This document shows, piece after piece, positions 36,852 to 51,290 of a stretch of 64,000 nt of DNA. The notes beneath the pieces were generated by a model, which was not told the DNA's origin, made no database searches, and worked only from the letters and a program-made list of their open reading frames with translations. The position numbers were made by a program, and so were the translations under genes. The stretch is taken from NCBI RefSeq assembly GCF_037975245.1, contig NC_092571.1:25374564-25438563 (forward strand), in the 5' to 3' direction. The first letter of the stretch is position 1; the number at the start of each line of letters is the position of its first letter. This stretch comes from Apostichopus japonicus (lineage: Eukaryota; Echinodermata; Holothuroidea; Aspidochirotida; Stichopodidae).

Positions 36852-36930
36852 GGCTACACCGGGATTCACACCACCGACCTCTGGATTACAGGCCCAGCGC
36901 TCTACCGATTGACCTAGGTCAGATGATCAA
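36852..36930 (-). mobile_element. tRNA-Thr(TGT)-like sequence, pseudo-tRNA or SINE head
   Basis: On the minus strand, GACCTAGGTCAATCGGTAGAGCG looks like a D-arm with A box, written here only as its key features. An anticodon arm CTGGG-CCTGTAA-TCCAG follows with TGT in the anticodon position, and then a decayed B box GGTGTGAATCC. The T-stem does not pair well, so it is unlikely to be a working tRNA. It lies about 215 bp upstream of the receptor exon A acceptor. Confidence 0.5.
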
Positions 36931-37830
36931 TTGACCGTTTCTTTGCTAGGGGCGCCAGTCAGAAGCCACACTGTACCTTGTATACCCGCATGACCAGAAA
37001 TCACGCCCCCAGTTTCACTCGATGCAACACCGATAGCGGCATGGGGGGTGAAAGGATTTCATGAGCAATATGGCGTCTTTTAAATATGATTATATAAGTA
37101 GTTGAAATAATCACTCTGATTATATTATATATATAGTTCAGTGCCCAGCTAACAGATTTAACGAATAAGACCCATTATACGATTTTCGTTACCCCTTCAG
37201 TTTAAATATGAGTGATTCTCTACTAGAAACGCTTGGTTTAAGTAAAAAGATTTTGATGGTAGTGATGAGGTCAAGTACATCATCTCTTACAGAAAACAGG
37301 CCAAGTATATTATCCCAACAATCTACAGATAACTTTCCTGGTATTATCATGACATATATATTACTTGGACGAAGGTGTTAAAAACCATCTTCTTATACTT
37401 GAAAAAGGTCGTCCTATTTATAACGTACCAGCAGCTATTTAAAGAGTTTATTTTTTTATTATTTATTTATGTTTTCTTTTTAAAGTGTTTCACCGAGGCC
37501 TATAAAAATTGATGTCAGTAAACCCTGTCACTCACTATAATAAAGAATATCTATTACTCCTAAATACACAGCCGAAAGCTAAGGACCAGCGTTAAAACAG
37601 AAAGAAGGGGTTTCGTATACTGTAATTAATATAAGAGATCAATGCGACATAGGAGTATGGTAGAGGCTATGTGTGCACTTTCCATGAATGTTCGTATGTG
37701 TGACCGGTTATATTACATGTAGATATACGTAATAATTATAATGACTGCATGGTGAATGTTATGAAAAAAAAAACAAATTCCGGAAGTAAAACGAATACCT
37801 AAACGAAGAGTCATTTTTAAATATGAATCT

Positions 37831-37837
37831 TTATATA

Positions 37838-37912
<75 letters not shown>

Positions 37913-38011
37913 CTATATCTATATTTATATATATATTTATATTTATATATATATATAAATCTATATCTATATTTATATATATATATCTATATATATATAT
38001 ATATTTATATA
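37831..38011. repeat. (TA)n with ATCTATATCTATATTTATA higher-order variants
   Basis: About 180 bp. The first third is pure TA. The rest contains repeated AAATCTATATCTATATTT blocks at about 37908 and 37956, showing a longer repeat unit. Confidence 0.92.
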
Positions 38012-38906
38012 CCTACAGATGACAGAACCAATGCATGATAAAACAAAAATGACAACAAAAACTTGAATATTTGTTTTTCTTTTGAGTTTACGCTCAGTCA
38101 GTAACGATATAATTACACAAAAATATAGTTTTGTTCTCGTACCACAGAAAATTGAGGAAGCGTGTTTGTAAGTTCATTCCGTTTGATTATTTCCCAAAGG
38201 AAAATCGGTTACTGTAATGATTCGTGCAGATTTTCCAACAACAAAAAAAGACCACAAATATACTTCAACAGCCTCCTAGAACATGTAGCCTATATGTCAT
38301 GTTATATTAATGATTAAGCAAAGCGAGAGAGAGAAATTGAGGTGGAGAGAGAGATAAAGCACCAGTCAAGCCGACTTTTGTGTTGAGTTATGGCTGCGTT
38401 CAAAGGGGACCGCCTGCTTCGGAATCATGCAGGCGTAAAACCAATGCAACTAGAAGAAATTTCACAAAATTTATAAACTCGGCTGTGTAAGAGTGAATAG
38501 AGAGAGAGCGGTGGAGAGAAAGAACTAATCTCTCGTGTTGAGAACACATTGCGAATTGGGTAGATGATTACGTTTTTGCAGTTAACACCATGGTAACACA
38601 GTGAGGAAAATGTCGACATCTAAATTAAATTTAACAAAATTAGCATACGTGCTATTTAAAGGTTATAAGCTTGACTCAACTGCTCGGTCTTAATTTAAAC
38701 ATCATATCACAGCTTACGGGAGGCCTAAAGGTTTAGACCTTCACCGGTAAAAGCCAAACAGCTGCAATAAACGATTGGTGGGCAATTTTCGAAGAACGAA
38801 AATTAGTGCTGTATGGTAGAGAAATTATGTTCTTGTATATACGATAGGGTATATAAGCCTAAGCAAATTGTCATTGAAAAGATATAATGTGTATAGCATA
38901 TAGGCC

Positions 38907-38907
<1 letters not shown>

Positions 38908-38952
<45 letters not shown>

Positions 38953-38960
38953 TATATATG

Positions 38961-38994
<34 letters not shown>

Positions 38995-39025
38995 TATTTT
39001 TTTTTATTTTTTTATATATATATGT
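38908..39025. repeat. (TA)n microsatellite
   Basis: TA dinucleotides with GTATA interruptions and a T run at about 38998-39012. Confidence 0.95.
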
Positions 39026-42000
39026 ATATTTATTTATTTAAGTGAAGAATGTTTAAATATGTATAACTAAGTCAATTAGCATTAAAGGTAAAACTAACAT
39101 AAATAGGATTTAAAAAAAAACTTAAGCTGCAAATCTGAATCTGATTTTTTTAACGACCATTTCCGAGTGAACTTTGGAAGCAGAATTATTGTAACAGTAT
39201 AGGTTCGGTTCAAACACCTAAACACAGACATATAGTTTACGACAACCTTGAAATTTGGGGAAAATAGGAAGCAAAAGCCATCAGAAGGCATTTCGACAGA
39301 CGGAGAAAATCCCTTTAAATCCAAACAGGAAGTTTCATCGAAGTTACATAATTTCTGTACCTGTTTTTGTCGAGCAAACAGAACGCGCGATTGCAAGGCT
39401 GATTCCTTCAGGAGACAGAACCACAGGCATAATTATTACATATCCATGTGCTATACTTGGGATCGATATTAGCATTGTTTTACGATGACGTAATTACGCC
39501 ATTGGATTATGACTTCCTGATGACGTTGGTTATTCCTAAAATCGCTTGTCTCTTTTTTTTTCTTCTTTTTTTTTCTAATATTTTTTAATTGGTTCCAAGC
39601 CATGAAGATAATCATTCAGTGCTATACAGTACCTAGGTAATCTTTGCTTGTGTTCGACTATAACTGACTACTTTTTTCGCTACTTTGTTTTGAGTAAATG
39701 ACTGTGCATAATGAGGATTAATGACTATTGACCGTTTCAGCAGTTTATGTGTGTCCATGTATGCATATGGTTTATCTGCTATTACGCCACGTGACCGGGA
39801 GACGTACATAGAATTACGATTTATACTTATACTTTTAAACGATAAAGAACAGAATGATACTGAAATGTTCCACATTGAAACATTAATGTTCCACATTGGG
39901 AACGAGTGGATTCTTGGTTAACAAACTTGACCAACGGCAAAGAATAAAATATGTAAATGTATAGTACAAAATCCGATGTTTGTACGTATAGCCACATACA
40001 GAGATACACAACAGCAATACAACAAAAAGCGTATACTTTGATAAGTACAAATTAAAGAGTTGCCGCATATACTCCAGTGTCCAGGATACGGAGTACAGTC
40101 ACCATTTTCGTATCCGCAGTATACGTTAGATGAACAACATTGTCAAGCGACGAATATAAATAAAGGACTTGATCAAGTCTAAGTTTTACATCCCGTGCTA
40201 TAGTTTCTGTGTTGAGAATGCGCTTTTCAGTATAGGGGGCCATATGTATGTTCTCTTATTAATAGTGACAGAAATGAGGTTTCCTTATGTTTGTTACAAA
40301 CCTGATACTACGGAATGTTTTACAATAAACACATATGACTGGCATGTATCATGGCATGATATCCGGATATGTTGACAATGTCAAACCTAAAACAACACGA
40401 CCATTTAACTCCATGATCGAAGTAATGTCAAACGAAATGGGAACGGAAGGAAAGTGAAATGTTCACAAACTTGTTTGTGTTGTAACGTATTCACACCTCC
40501 ATTACGACGTCTTCACAACATTTCGACAAGTCGTTTCCAGTAAAGGAAAATATGTATATATGAAATACGTGACTCAGAGATGACGCTGTAGGATACTACA
40601 ATTAAAGCCAATACTCGATTACAACTACAAAGTACATTGCATCTACTCAAGAACAAACAGGTATTTAAAAGTACAGCATAGGTCATCATTATATTAAACA
40701 ATAGAAGTATCATCTGTACGTAGTTTCACATACACCAGACCTTAATACTAGACGTCACACGGTTAGACGACATATGATATTTATGTGCGGAGGTTGTTAC
40801 AAACAGCTGGCGTAATTATCGGACAATTGTTTCGAGGGGTGTGATGGGGTAGAGGTGGGGAGGGTGGAGAGGGGGGCAGCGGTGGTGGTCTAGGGTGACA
40901 AGTGTTCTTTTGTATACCGATAGCGATGCATCGCTTCATGCATCATTGTTTATCCACAAGGTGCACAAGTAATTTAGCGCCTTAAATTAATCACATATTG
41001 GAGAAAACTTGAGCGATATAAAGGCTGCCTGATAACTACAACCCACCCACCACCCCTTCGCAGTGGTTTTGTAACGGCGCAATGGAGAGGCAAAACTTGT
41101 AATGACTGTCTTCCCTGTCATCTGGTTACAAATGGTTTAAAAGACTTCTCTTGATTATAGAGTGACACAGTTTAAACACATTATAGTAATATGTATACAT
41201 TTGTGTTACTTCACAAAGTTTGTCTCCTTCAAGTTCTCTTTTGGTCCAAAAAAAAGAAGAAAAAAAGAAGCGTACCAAGTTTAAATAATATTACTTTTCA
41301 ATACGGTAGGCTATGTTAGAATTGAATGCAACTTTCACCAGTGTGCGGGAAACGTTAGAAATTTAGAAAAAGCATATAGGCCTATACGATTAACTGAATA
41401 ACCGATTAACTTATTGAACCGAATTTGGAGAAAAGAAACGACCCGCTGTTTAAGGAGAATGAGGAAAGTAGGTCGAACACCATAAAAGTTCACATGTCAT
41501 TTAAAGGTATCAAGGAGGAAGTAGGAATTAATCAGTGATCCGGAATCCATCGTTGCACGTGATACTAATGTCATTCACCCTTTATCATAAATCCATAGGG
41601 CATTGTCCCAGATCCGCGAAAATTTCAAGGCAACGCATGCATGGTAAGATTTCGTCTACTTTTTTTTTGAACGAATCTGCAAATTTATTTAGGATAATGA
41701 CTTTGTGCCTAAAAACGTGACATCTTTTCGTTAACTAGGTTTGTAGAGCGTTCGTGACGTCACGAGGTGAATCGAAGGTCGGAATCAAGCGATGATACTG
41801 GTAGCGACGAACTTCATGAATCATCTTGTGCGCTTCTATTGACCTTAAAAAGCAAAGGGTATCGGTTATTTGCACTGAGTTGTACTTAAGTCACCTACAC
41901 ATGCACTCTGAAAAAAAGTATAATATTGTCGAAGAAACCTCATTTTGATTTCATTTTAGGATAGCATCGTTTATGTATAGGACAAAAGAACGTTTTTGCC

Positions 42001-43862
42001 TCTCTTTGTTAATGAGTGGATTGACATTGCAGTATACGAAATTTTGAAAATTTGATGGAATAGAGTGTGTGTATAGGTAGAGGTATACTGACGACTATTG
42101 TATGCCCTTTGCAGACACTTTATTGCCAGTTTCGCCAAAGTGTGGGTTTGAGGGTGGGGGGGAGGGGGGTAAGGGTGGAATTTGTGGATTCCTCATGACG
42201 GATTTGGATAGGGGGCTGTACCTTGATAGAAGAGTGTGACTTTCACCAAATGATCAACCCCCCCCACCAATCCCCCTTCCCCATCCAGACCCCTCAAGTA
42301 GGAAAGATGTTTTGCAGATCACATGAAATTTCTCTGACAGCCCCTCCACCCCCCCCCCCCCCCAAGCCCAGGGGACTGGGTATCAAACTTTGATATGTGC
42401 GCCACGAAGAAACCAAGATATCATGGAAGAACCATGCAACGAACTCCCCTCTTAGTTCAACATGTTTGATACACGATTACTCGTACTACAAACGAATAAC
42501 CGATTCCGCACGTGTTAGAATTATCAGCGACTGTGCTAATTACAAACGCAACGATCCGCTAAGCATTTCTAATGAGTACAGCTTACAACCCGTGAAGGCG
42601 TAAACCAGTTTCTATGATCTCAGAAGTTGTTACTGACAATTAAATTTTTATTTTCGCTCTAGTTACTACGCTTAAGGATTTCAAGAAGGAAAAAAAAATG
42701 GCTATTATACTGGATAAACCTTAATATAGGAAGGGTGGATATCTTTCATCAACATTATACTTAACGTAAATGAGATGGAAGACGAAGATGAGGCCAAAAC
42801 GTTTCTGGTAGAAATATTCCTATTCTATATACTGAAGAATTAATCGTCAAGAACTGGATCGACGAAAAGAAAGAAAAGAAAATGGTTATTTTCAGAAGAT
42901 TCCTCAAGAAAGATTCCCTTTATTATTGAAATCATGAACGATGTACGTTACTTACTTACGTTTCAAGATACGAGACGTTTTGGCGTTTTTCTTTACATTT
43001 TTCTTTATTTTTATGAGTATTCAGGGAGCTGGTATTTGGTGTAACACTCCTAACTCTGTCTTCTAAAATAGGTTGTTAATCCAACGGAAGTCCAACAAAA
43101 ACATGATAAAAGGGTGACAACAAAACAATTACTGTGTAGAGGAAGCGAGCGCAATGTTTAATCCATTATTACGGAAAGGGAGGATATCTTTGTCAAATAA
43201 AGCTTCATAAGGGATTTCCAAAACATCAAACTACTCCCATTGTTTTGTCTGGCTGTGTAAACGAAGGAACGAAAGAAAGAAACATTAATTTTTGTTACTG
43301 TGAATCAGTATTTATGCTAAACAAAACCAAAAATGGTCACCTTATACGAACAAAATGGGAATATATGAGCCATACCTTCTTCATGTCGTTCTATATACCA
43401 CATTTCAGACTTTTTATTGTCCAATTTTATTATTTAATTTTTCTCAAAATATCTATAGATTTAGGTCTGCGACGGTATCTACAATACGGTAATTCGGGTA
43501 ATTTGGATAGTGGAAGGATTTAAAACAGTTTTTAGTTGGGGTTTGGGTGTTTTCTATTTTTTATATTTGTTGTTGTGATGCATCATTCAATCGCTTCTAA
43601 GTAGGTTTGTCCAAGTGCTGATCATTTTAGTAAAATTTTAATATTTGAAAGCACTTCTTCTGTTGTCTTTCTTTAAACACAATAATTAAGTTTGGATCTT
43701 TGGATAACGTTTATCAAATTGGCTTACATGGTACGTTGGCTCAAGTTTGCCTAATTCATGCACTGCAAAGGTATGCTGTAATATTTGGGTCAACATGTTT
43801 CAGTGGACTGGTCAATTGGGGGTGGGGGGGGGGGGTTGGTGGGTAAGCATGATGGCACCAGG

Positions 43863-43865
<3 letters not shown>

Positions 43866-43919
<54 letters not shown>

Positions 43920-43920
43920 T
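43866..43920. repeat. (TA)n microsatellite
   Basis: About 50 bp of TA dinucleotides ending in AAATAAATA. Confidence 0.95.
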
Positions 43921-44853
43921 AATCAGTATCCATAGCCTTTAGTTTGTTAATGCGCGGTGGGTTCTGGGAAGCTTACCTCGCATGTGCAGTTAGCATACAT
44001 TGCATGGTGCATGGTAAAATATTAAGACCTTGTCCTTAATGAAAATTGAACATTAAAACAACTGTCTCCGGTTGAAACCCAAACCGTTACCCAAAACAGG
44101 AAACGAGCGGATGTGATAAAGGTTATGCTGGAACAGTTCACGGCAGGATGACACAAGGACTAGCATATACATCACCATGCATGCAGCAGCCATAACAACC
44201 CCCGTCGGCTTTGTCCCTTATATGAGTATATATGCGCTGCACGTATATATGAGAATACGTACCTACAAATGAAGATTCAAGATGGGCCTTCCATGCACAT
44301 TTCGCTGCATGGTAGTCATATACAGCCAGGATATGCGAGTCTGAACAGGAAAGGCCTATTGCAAGTTCACACTCTTGATTCATTACTATATATATTCTGC
44401 ATTTCCATAGGCCTATATACAGAAACTCAGAGGTTGAAGATGAAGAAGATTAGAATACGTTTAGTATTTTAGATTCATGTGCGGTATATAACGAAGCGCG
44501 CGCATTGTTCTTTCTTTTTCTGTGGCGAATAAACGTGTATTCCACCTCTCCTATACCATTGCCTTCCTATGCATCACCACTACACTTAATCTTTCTGTTT
44601 TATCAAAGAGCGTTCGGCTACATATGTGTATGCCCTCAACTCAGTGTGTGTAAAAGATCACCACGATTAGACTTATGCGAGAGCTACTGAATTATTGAAC
44701 TAGGAAGTAAATTAAATCTGTATAAAACAGTCGAACTAATGAAATGAAAATCTCTATATATAATCAGAACTTTTGCTAGAAACCTTCCTTGGAAGTTAAC
44801 TATATACATATAGTTACATGTAGTCTTAGTATGCAGTTGAACCACAAACAGAA

Positions 44854-44854
<1 letters not shown>

Positions 44855-44884
<30 letters not shown>
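44855..44884. repeat. (CA)n(TA)n compound microsatellite
   Basis: Short compound tract that directly abuts the B-box fragment. Confidence 0.9.
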
Positions 44885-44945
44885 GGACCGGGTTCGAATC
44901 CCGGTGGAGGCTGGAAGTTTTTTCGCTGCTCAGATGAAGTCATTG
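44884..44945 (+). mobile_element. SINE-like fragment, same family as 6600-6690
   Basis: GGGTTCGAATCCCGG followed by GGAGGCTGGAAG and a T run, directly joined to a (CA)n(TA)n tract on its left that has replaced the 5' half. Confidence 0.5.
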
Positions 44946-45860
44946 TATCTTGTTTGAATGCATCGTAGTAACAGGTTAGGGTGTGGCCTGTTACGTAATC
45001 ACATGGAGTGGTTCACTTGATTATGCTATTCACTCGACAAATTCTTATATACTTTGTTATGATTGACATTGTAACCGAGATTAACTTTCATGATCGTCAC
45101 GTGCAGCCCTATACAAGATTAACCTTCATTTGGCCGTGACTTCACCCTACCCTCATGATGCAGTATTCAGAAACTTTAAAATAACGTTAGCTATGTTGAG
45201 AGCAAGGCAAGGCAAAACCGAATGAAAATTAGTACATAAGTGGAATAACTGACTCATGTACGGATATTGTTTTCATTTAATGGATGCTAAACACAAAGTT
45301 GACGACCCCCAAAAGAACTCACTATAGCCGGTTTCGTCTCAGATACTATAAAGTAGTGTAGGCTACGTTAGGCTCTTAGTATGTTGCATATATACACATA
45401 TACCGTACCATTTGTGTGATAGCATATACATATGATCTATATTGATATATAAGCCTACTGCTTCTATTGCTTTTTTAATTCGTAGCATGCGACTTTGAAT
45501 TCACCGGAATGCCAAAGATTCAACTATATCCTTTAATTATCTAAATGTTACCTTAACCTTGAAATGGTATTACAAATTATCCGCGATACGGAAATTCCCC
45601 CCCCCCCCCCCTCCATGATAGACTAGACTCGTAGGATATCCAGGTATAATATACACTCAGTCTGCTTAAACACTAAGAGAACAAAAACAAAGGCAGATTT
45701 CAAAGGTGCAGCAGAAAAAGGAAAGGAACTTTATACAGGAAATTGATCCGTTAAGTGTGCGCAGCATATACCGTTCTACTGACATTTTGCATATGCTATA
45801 CCTTCCAACTATACACATTTCCTCCGTTAAGTTTATTCTAATTTCACAGACGGAGTGTTA

Positions 45861-45893
45861 AGGGTGGGGTGGGGTGGGGTGGGGGTGGGGAGG
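45861..45893 (+). repeat. (GGGGT)n, G-quadruplex-type tract
   Basis: Six G3-G5 runs separated mostly by single T. Confidence 0.8.
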
Positions 45894-48800
45894 ATAGAAG
45901 GGCTAACATGTTACGTCGTCCAGGGAGGAGCCTGGTCTAAGTGGAGGGATGGCCGCCCCCCTTGCGAAATGTTGGTAAAATAGAAGGTGCTTATATATGC
46001 AAAATGGTGGGCTATATATTTTGCAACCTTTGAAACAATGTTGAAGAATTTTGGACCACACACATACATATTATATATTTATATATACTATACCCTAAGA
46101 TTTTATTGTTTTGTTGTTGAAATATTTGTCCGCCTGTAGTCTAAGCACCTCAGATATTGTTCTTAATCTCCCCCTGGCCCAAAAAGTATATGTCGTCGCG
46201 ACCCCCGGTGCCAAACCTATATTATCACCAACTTCTATACCAAATTCTAATGCTTTCATGCATTTAGCCTACAGTATATGGTTTGTGTACCGAAGCTTCT
46301 CTAACATACGAAAATCGTATATAAAATTCAATTCTTTTCATCTAAGTTAAGTTTTGTGATACACATGGTAAAATTAATTATTTATTCTCCCCAACCCCCA
46401 CTCCCACTCCCACAGCCACACCCCGCCCGTTTCACTATTTAAACAAAATGCTTACATCAAATTCGGTATGTTTTGTCTGTGATGAGCCGCCACACATTAT
46501 GTTTGCACATCACCAAAGTAGAAAAAAAAAACATTTTCGAAGAATTCCAACAAAGTAAATGTATATGTACTGGTGAATTTCATACACATTAGAATACAGA
46601 TGTTTTACCGTTACTTGGCTATATATATATAGTTTGACAAACTGTAAACTCACCTGTCACAGTGATTGTACTCAGTACAGTTGACGCATTGAATGACAAA
46701 CCTCACAATTACCTTCAAGTATTTTTCAAGTGTTTTTTCTTCAATTGAGTGCAAGTACTTGTTCCTTGTTAAGAACTGCTAATGAGCACCCACGCCACGC
46801 TTTGCATACTCTCTCTTGCACAACAGCTGATTGCAAAAGTATTAATTAGATTGTGCTTGTTTTTCCATCTAGATGTATTGTTCTATATATCCATAGAGTT
46901 TTTTTTCTCTCGAACGAACGAACGAAAACAAAACACAGAAATCATATGTCTATCGTCATTGAACAGGCTCTGCTCGCCAATTTTTTTTTTACTAGGCCTA
47001 CCATCGCTTTCCCTTGTAAACCCAAATGGCATCTCGCTGCTATATAATTCGTCCTGGGTATAGGTTACTATCGGACAAACACGGCTGGTAACCTTTCAAG
47101 TACCAGTAGAGTAATAAAGGCTGCTGTGAATTCACGGACGAGATCTGATGAGAAAAACATTCATCAGTAAAACTGCTCTTTTCAAACCTAGCGGAAACAG
47201 GCGCCCATCCATAGTCAATGTCCAGGTGCGGTCAATTTTACCTTCAGCCGTGACCCTTTTTCTTTCTTTCTTTTTTTGCAAAAAATATATCAGCCTATAT
47301 ATCTGCCGAAATACGTCATTATTTAAAAAAAAAACGTTATGATGTACTTGTGTTGTAACTCCGTTGTATTTTTCTCAAAGTATCCAGGTCTTTGTGCTTC
47401 ATATACCATTTGACTTCCCTGTGTCGGAGTCGTTAACTATCTTAGTAATTAACATATAACCAGAACAACTCCTTGATATAACATACGGAATGGGAAGGTT
47501 ATTGGCCCTTAAATTTGCGGGTCTATCCTACGAGTATACAGTCTACGTTAAATGAATGAGCAGATTTTCATCGATAAAACGCCTACAGTTTTTTTTTTTT
47601 TTTTTTGAAATATTCGTTTAATAGATTGGCACGTGTGTGTTTGTGCATAGTGGAGAGAGACAGTGATGAGAAGGGTATTAACTGTGTATGAATTACGTTT
47701 AGTCATACCGATATCAAAGACTCAATTTGCGAAACGGGTATATGAAATATTTACACAAAACCGCTTCGATAAATGGGGCTCGGCTAGCCTATCCATGTGG
47801 ATAATATATAGATGGGCCGCGATACGTCGATTTTCAGCCTAATATTGCCTGGTATTTCAGGCTATTGCATATATAATTCAACCTTATTCCACTAAGCTTA
47901 GGCGAAAGTAACTCGGATTACCAATCATTGTAACAGTATAGATCGAAGCCATTGGCCTATCCTTTTTCATTTCATGCGTTACCATGCGTTACCAGGTGGG
48001 CAACCACGTATATACTGTTGGAGGTGGGGTTTTATCCTACCCCTCCTGAAAAAATTCCCCCACCCCCCTCCCCCCACCGGTAGACAGAACATTACCAAAA
48101 TAAAATGTTTGGTGACTGTGAGCTGTTCATAAATATATCACATTTACCGATATGCGATACCGTACAACCTAAATAGTCCAACAAATATTCAACATCGTTC
48201 AAAAAGTTGCGAAACAAAGCACCATTTAACATATAAGCATCTTCAATTTTACCAACTTTTCCCATCGTGAAGACCAGCCCTTAGCGCCCACACCCACCCG
48301 CTAATTCCAGTTCCAAAAAAAAGTAGTCATTTTGACGATAAAGTATCGCACAGGTTCTATTTAGAGTGAATAAACCTTATGGGTCTGCTCTTGGGCAAAA
48401 GCCGAAGAAGAACGTTCTGACTAATTATTTCAACGGTAGGGCCACTATAGCAGATATGAAATAACATTCCATTCAATGAAACTACATTTCACAGTGGAAC
48501 AGTTGTTGTCCTACTTTTACGTGACGTTTTCGGCGTTCCAAACGAACAAGAACATGACACTGTGAACTGTCGAACATTGCCCTGCAGGTTAAACTCATAC
48601 CATGCCTATTACAAGACGTGCATGAACGGATTTGGCAAGTTTGATATACATCCAGTGAAGTATATGTGTATTATTCCAGACAAGAAATAACTTCCATATT
48701 TTGATATTCGTTCCATTTCAAACATACACGAAAAATCTGATGAAAAAACGATCAGTACCCAGACTAAAATTTTAACAATTAGACTACATCTGATTTTATA

Positions 48801-51084
48801 AAAAAAAAAAATAGAAAAAATATTCACAGTTAATTTCCTACAGGAACGACGGGCTGAAACTTTCCAAAATTCACCACAACAACTAGATGTGTACTTCAGT
48901 ACACCCTTCAAAGCAATACATATACCGTATATACATTGCATTTAGCTTGGCGATTATGGTGTATGTTGATCTCCTCACAATGTATTACTCACTATACTAC
49001 TCACAACTTGCCGTTAACATGTGATTCAATCTAACTTGACGAAAATGAAATTTGAGGATATAATGGAATTATTGATTTGCTTTCTCAATAATCTTCTTTT
49101 AGTAAACAATATTTGGCAGACGGTTTAATAGCTTAAAAATTCTGAGCTTGGTCACTTGATTTCTCACGTTATGAAATACTACTTAGATTTGGTAATCAAG
49201 AAAACAATGTCTACCAAACTTAAAATGCTGTCTAAAACAGAAAGATTGTGTAACTTGTGATTTTAACCATTTTCCCACCGAGAGACCAGATTCTGGTCTC
49301 TAGCAGACAGTGCATTTCGGAAATCATAACTTGAGATAGGAACACACTAGAGAGCTTCCCATAGCTATATTTTGTACAGCACTGCCTGCATCAATAAACC
49401 ACCTTTTTTTTGGGGGGGGGGGGGGGTGGGGGGTGTCATTTGATTTTTTTTCCCTGTGCTACCAAGCATTCAGAGGAACAACAAGACGTACAGTATGATT
49501 TTTTTTTTTGAAGTGTTAACTGGTTAATGAAACTCAAATTGTTAGCATGGCTTAGTCACTACAATATTCAATTCAGCACGTTAAGACAGTTAGTTGTACT
49601 TTACACTGATATATATGCCTAGACTAAACATATAGCATGATTATCGTTGCAACTGCATATTGTACGCCACATACGGAATCCACAAACCAACTCTTAAACC
49701 TATAACCGCATGATGGAAGCGAGTATAGGCCTAATTTAACCTTCTATGTTTGAACTTTTTTGGGGGTTTTATTATGTCGTTTTACCTTTCTTTGGCTTGT
49801 TTAGAAGATAGAAAATTGCCCGAGCATGAAGGGTAAATCAAGCAAAGCGCGGTAAACGGTTGGCTAGATTCAAAAGCTAATTCACCCGAAAATAAGAACT
49901 GGCAAAAGGCGCGAGAACGGATTTCTGTGGAACGCTGAAAATGTCTTTAAAAGATTGCCAAAAATTATAGCTTACATATTGTGGAGGGAATTCACAAGGT
50001 CATGTCGAATAAAACTATGGGGCGAGATGAAAAACAGAAACAAATGTCATCATAAGTGACCATTCTTTCATTAGTTTCACTTGTTTACTTCAAGAAGTGA
50101 TGAAAGATTTAACCATTGCTAAAACCTAACAGACTACATTATTTTGAACTCATTCTTAACAGTTTTTTTTTAAATATTTTCGTGGGAAAGTATTTGCTGT
50201 TGCCATTAATGGTAGGTCTACTGATAAGAAATGAATCCCTCCGCTCCGGGATTCTACTTAACGACATTTCACTAGACACCCACCACATTATCAATCATAT
50301 CGAAAGCTAGGAATATCGAAAGAAACATAATTAATAATAAATAACAGAAAGAAACTTGCGGACCGTCAAGTAATTGTTAATTCATATATGCCAAGTTGGG
50401 AATCGAAAAAGAGCGTTATATCCGTTACACTCCCTATAAACTAAACCTTTTGCGATATATTGAATGAGGAAGGAACGCAAACATTTTTATTATGCATAAG
50501 AACTTACGAATTATGACATAAAAAACCGTGTAGTGTAAACTGGAAACCGAAAACCCACACTCTATACATTTTTAACTGCATTCTGCTTAGATATGGTAAT
50601 TGTCAATAACTTTTACTGAAATAGCGCCCACTATTTCTTTTTATTCGCCGCCTGAAAGATCACGAAGCAAGAATGAAGGGGTACCCCCGAGAGGGCAAAA
50701 AAGAAGAAAAGAAAAAACTTTGTGACCACAGGTCAAATTTCCGACGGAGGAACACATTAGCGGTTATAATGGCTGAACTATGGCCAGTCAAAGAGAGTGA
50801 CCAAAAGTAGATTGACCCAGTTTGGCCAGTTCACCTTTCAATGAAGGATGTGTTGGTTTACGTTTAAACTTGCTACGATTTCCGTGGTGCGGATGTATCC
50901 TTAATTTAGCAAAACATACAACCATTGTATGCCAAGTCATCACAAGTTCGTATGACTTTGTGACATTGATCTTTACCTGAAATCATGTTCAAAAGAATAA
51001 ACAGTGTAGGCAGAAAGTTGGCAAATAAATATGGCTTAAATATAAGACCATTCTAAACTTAAAAATGCATGGAAACTACTCTAC

Positions 51085-51127
51085 AAATAAATAAATAAAC
51101 ATATATATATAAATAAATAAATAAATA

Positions 51128-51164
<37 letters not shown>

Positions 51165-51219
51165 ATATGTATATATATATATATATATATATTTGTATAT
51201 GTATATATATATATATTTG

Positions 51220-51257
<38 letters not shown>

Positions 51258-51290
51258 AATATCTTTTATTTATTTATTTATTTACTTATA
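51085..51290. repeat. (AAAT)n / (TA)n compound repeat with TTGTATATG units
   Basis: AAATA units, then TA tracts interrupted four times by TTTGTATATGTATA. It ends in (TTTA)n, which is the complement of the opening (AAAT)n, so the whole block is roughly palindromic. Confidence 0.92.

Larger units (their letters stand above)
36940..51080. other. Gene-free stretch upstream of the receptor exons
   Basis: If the receptor has a 5' coding exon it should lie here or further right on the minus strand. I looked for the zinc-finger pattern Cys-Glu-Gly-Cys-Lys and the HYGV context and did not find it, but a short exon could be missed by eye. Otherwise it holds (TA)n tracts, G/C runs (42140-42165, 42350-42362, 45598-45612, 49411-49430) and one SINE fragment. 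Confidence 0.5.
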
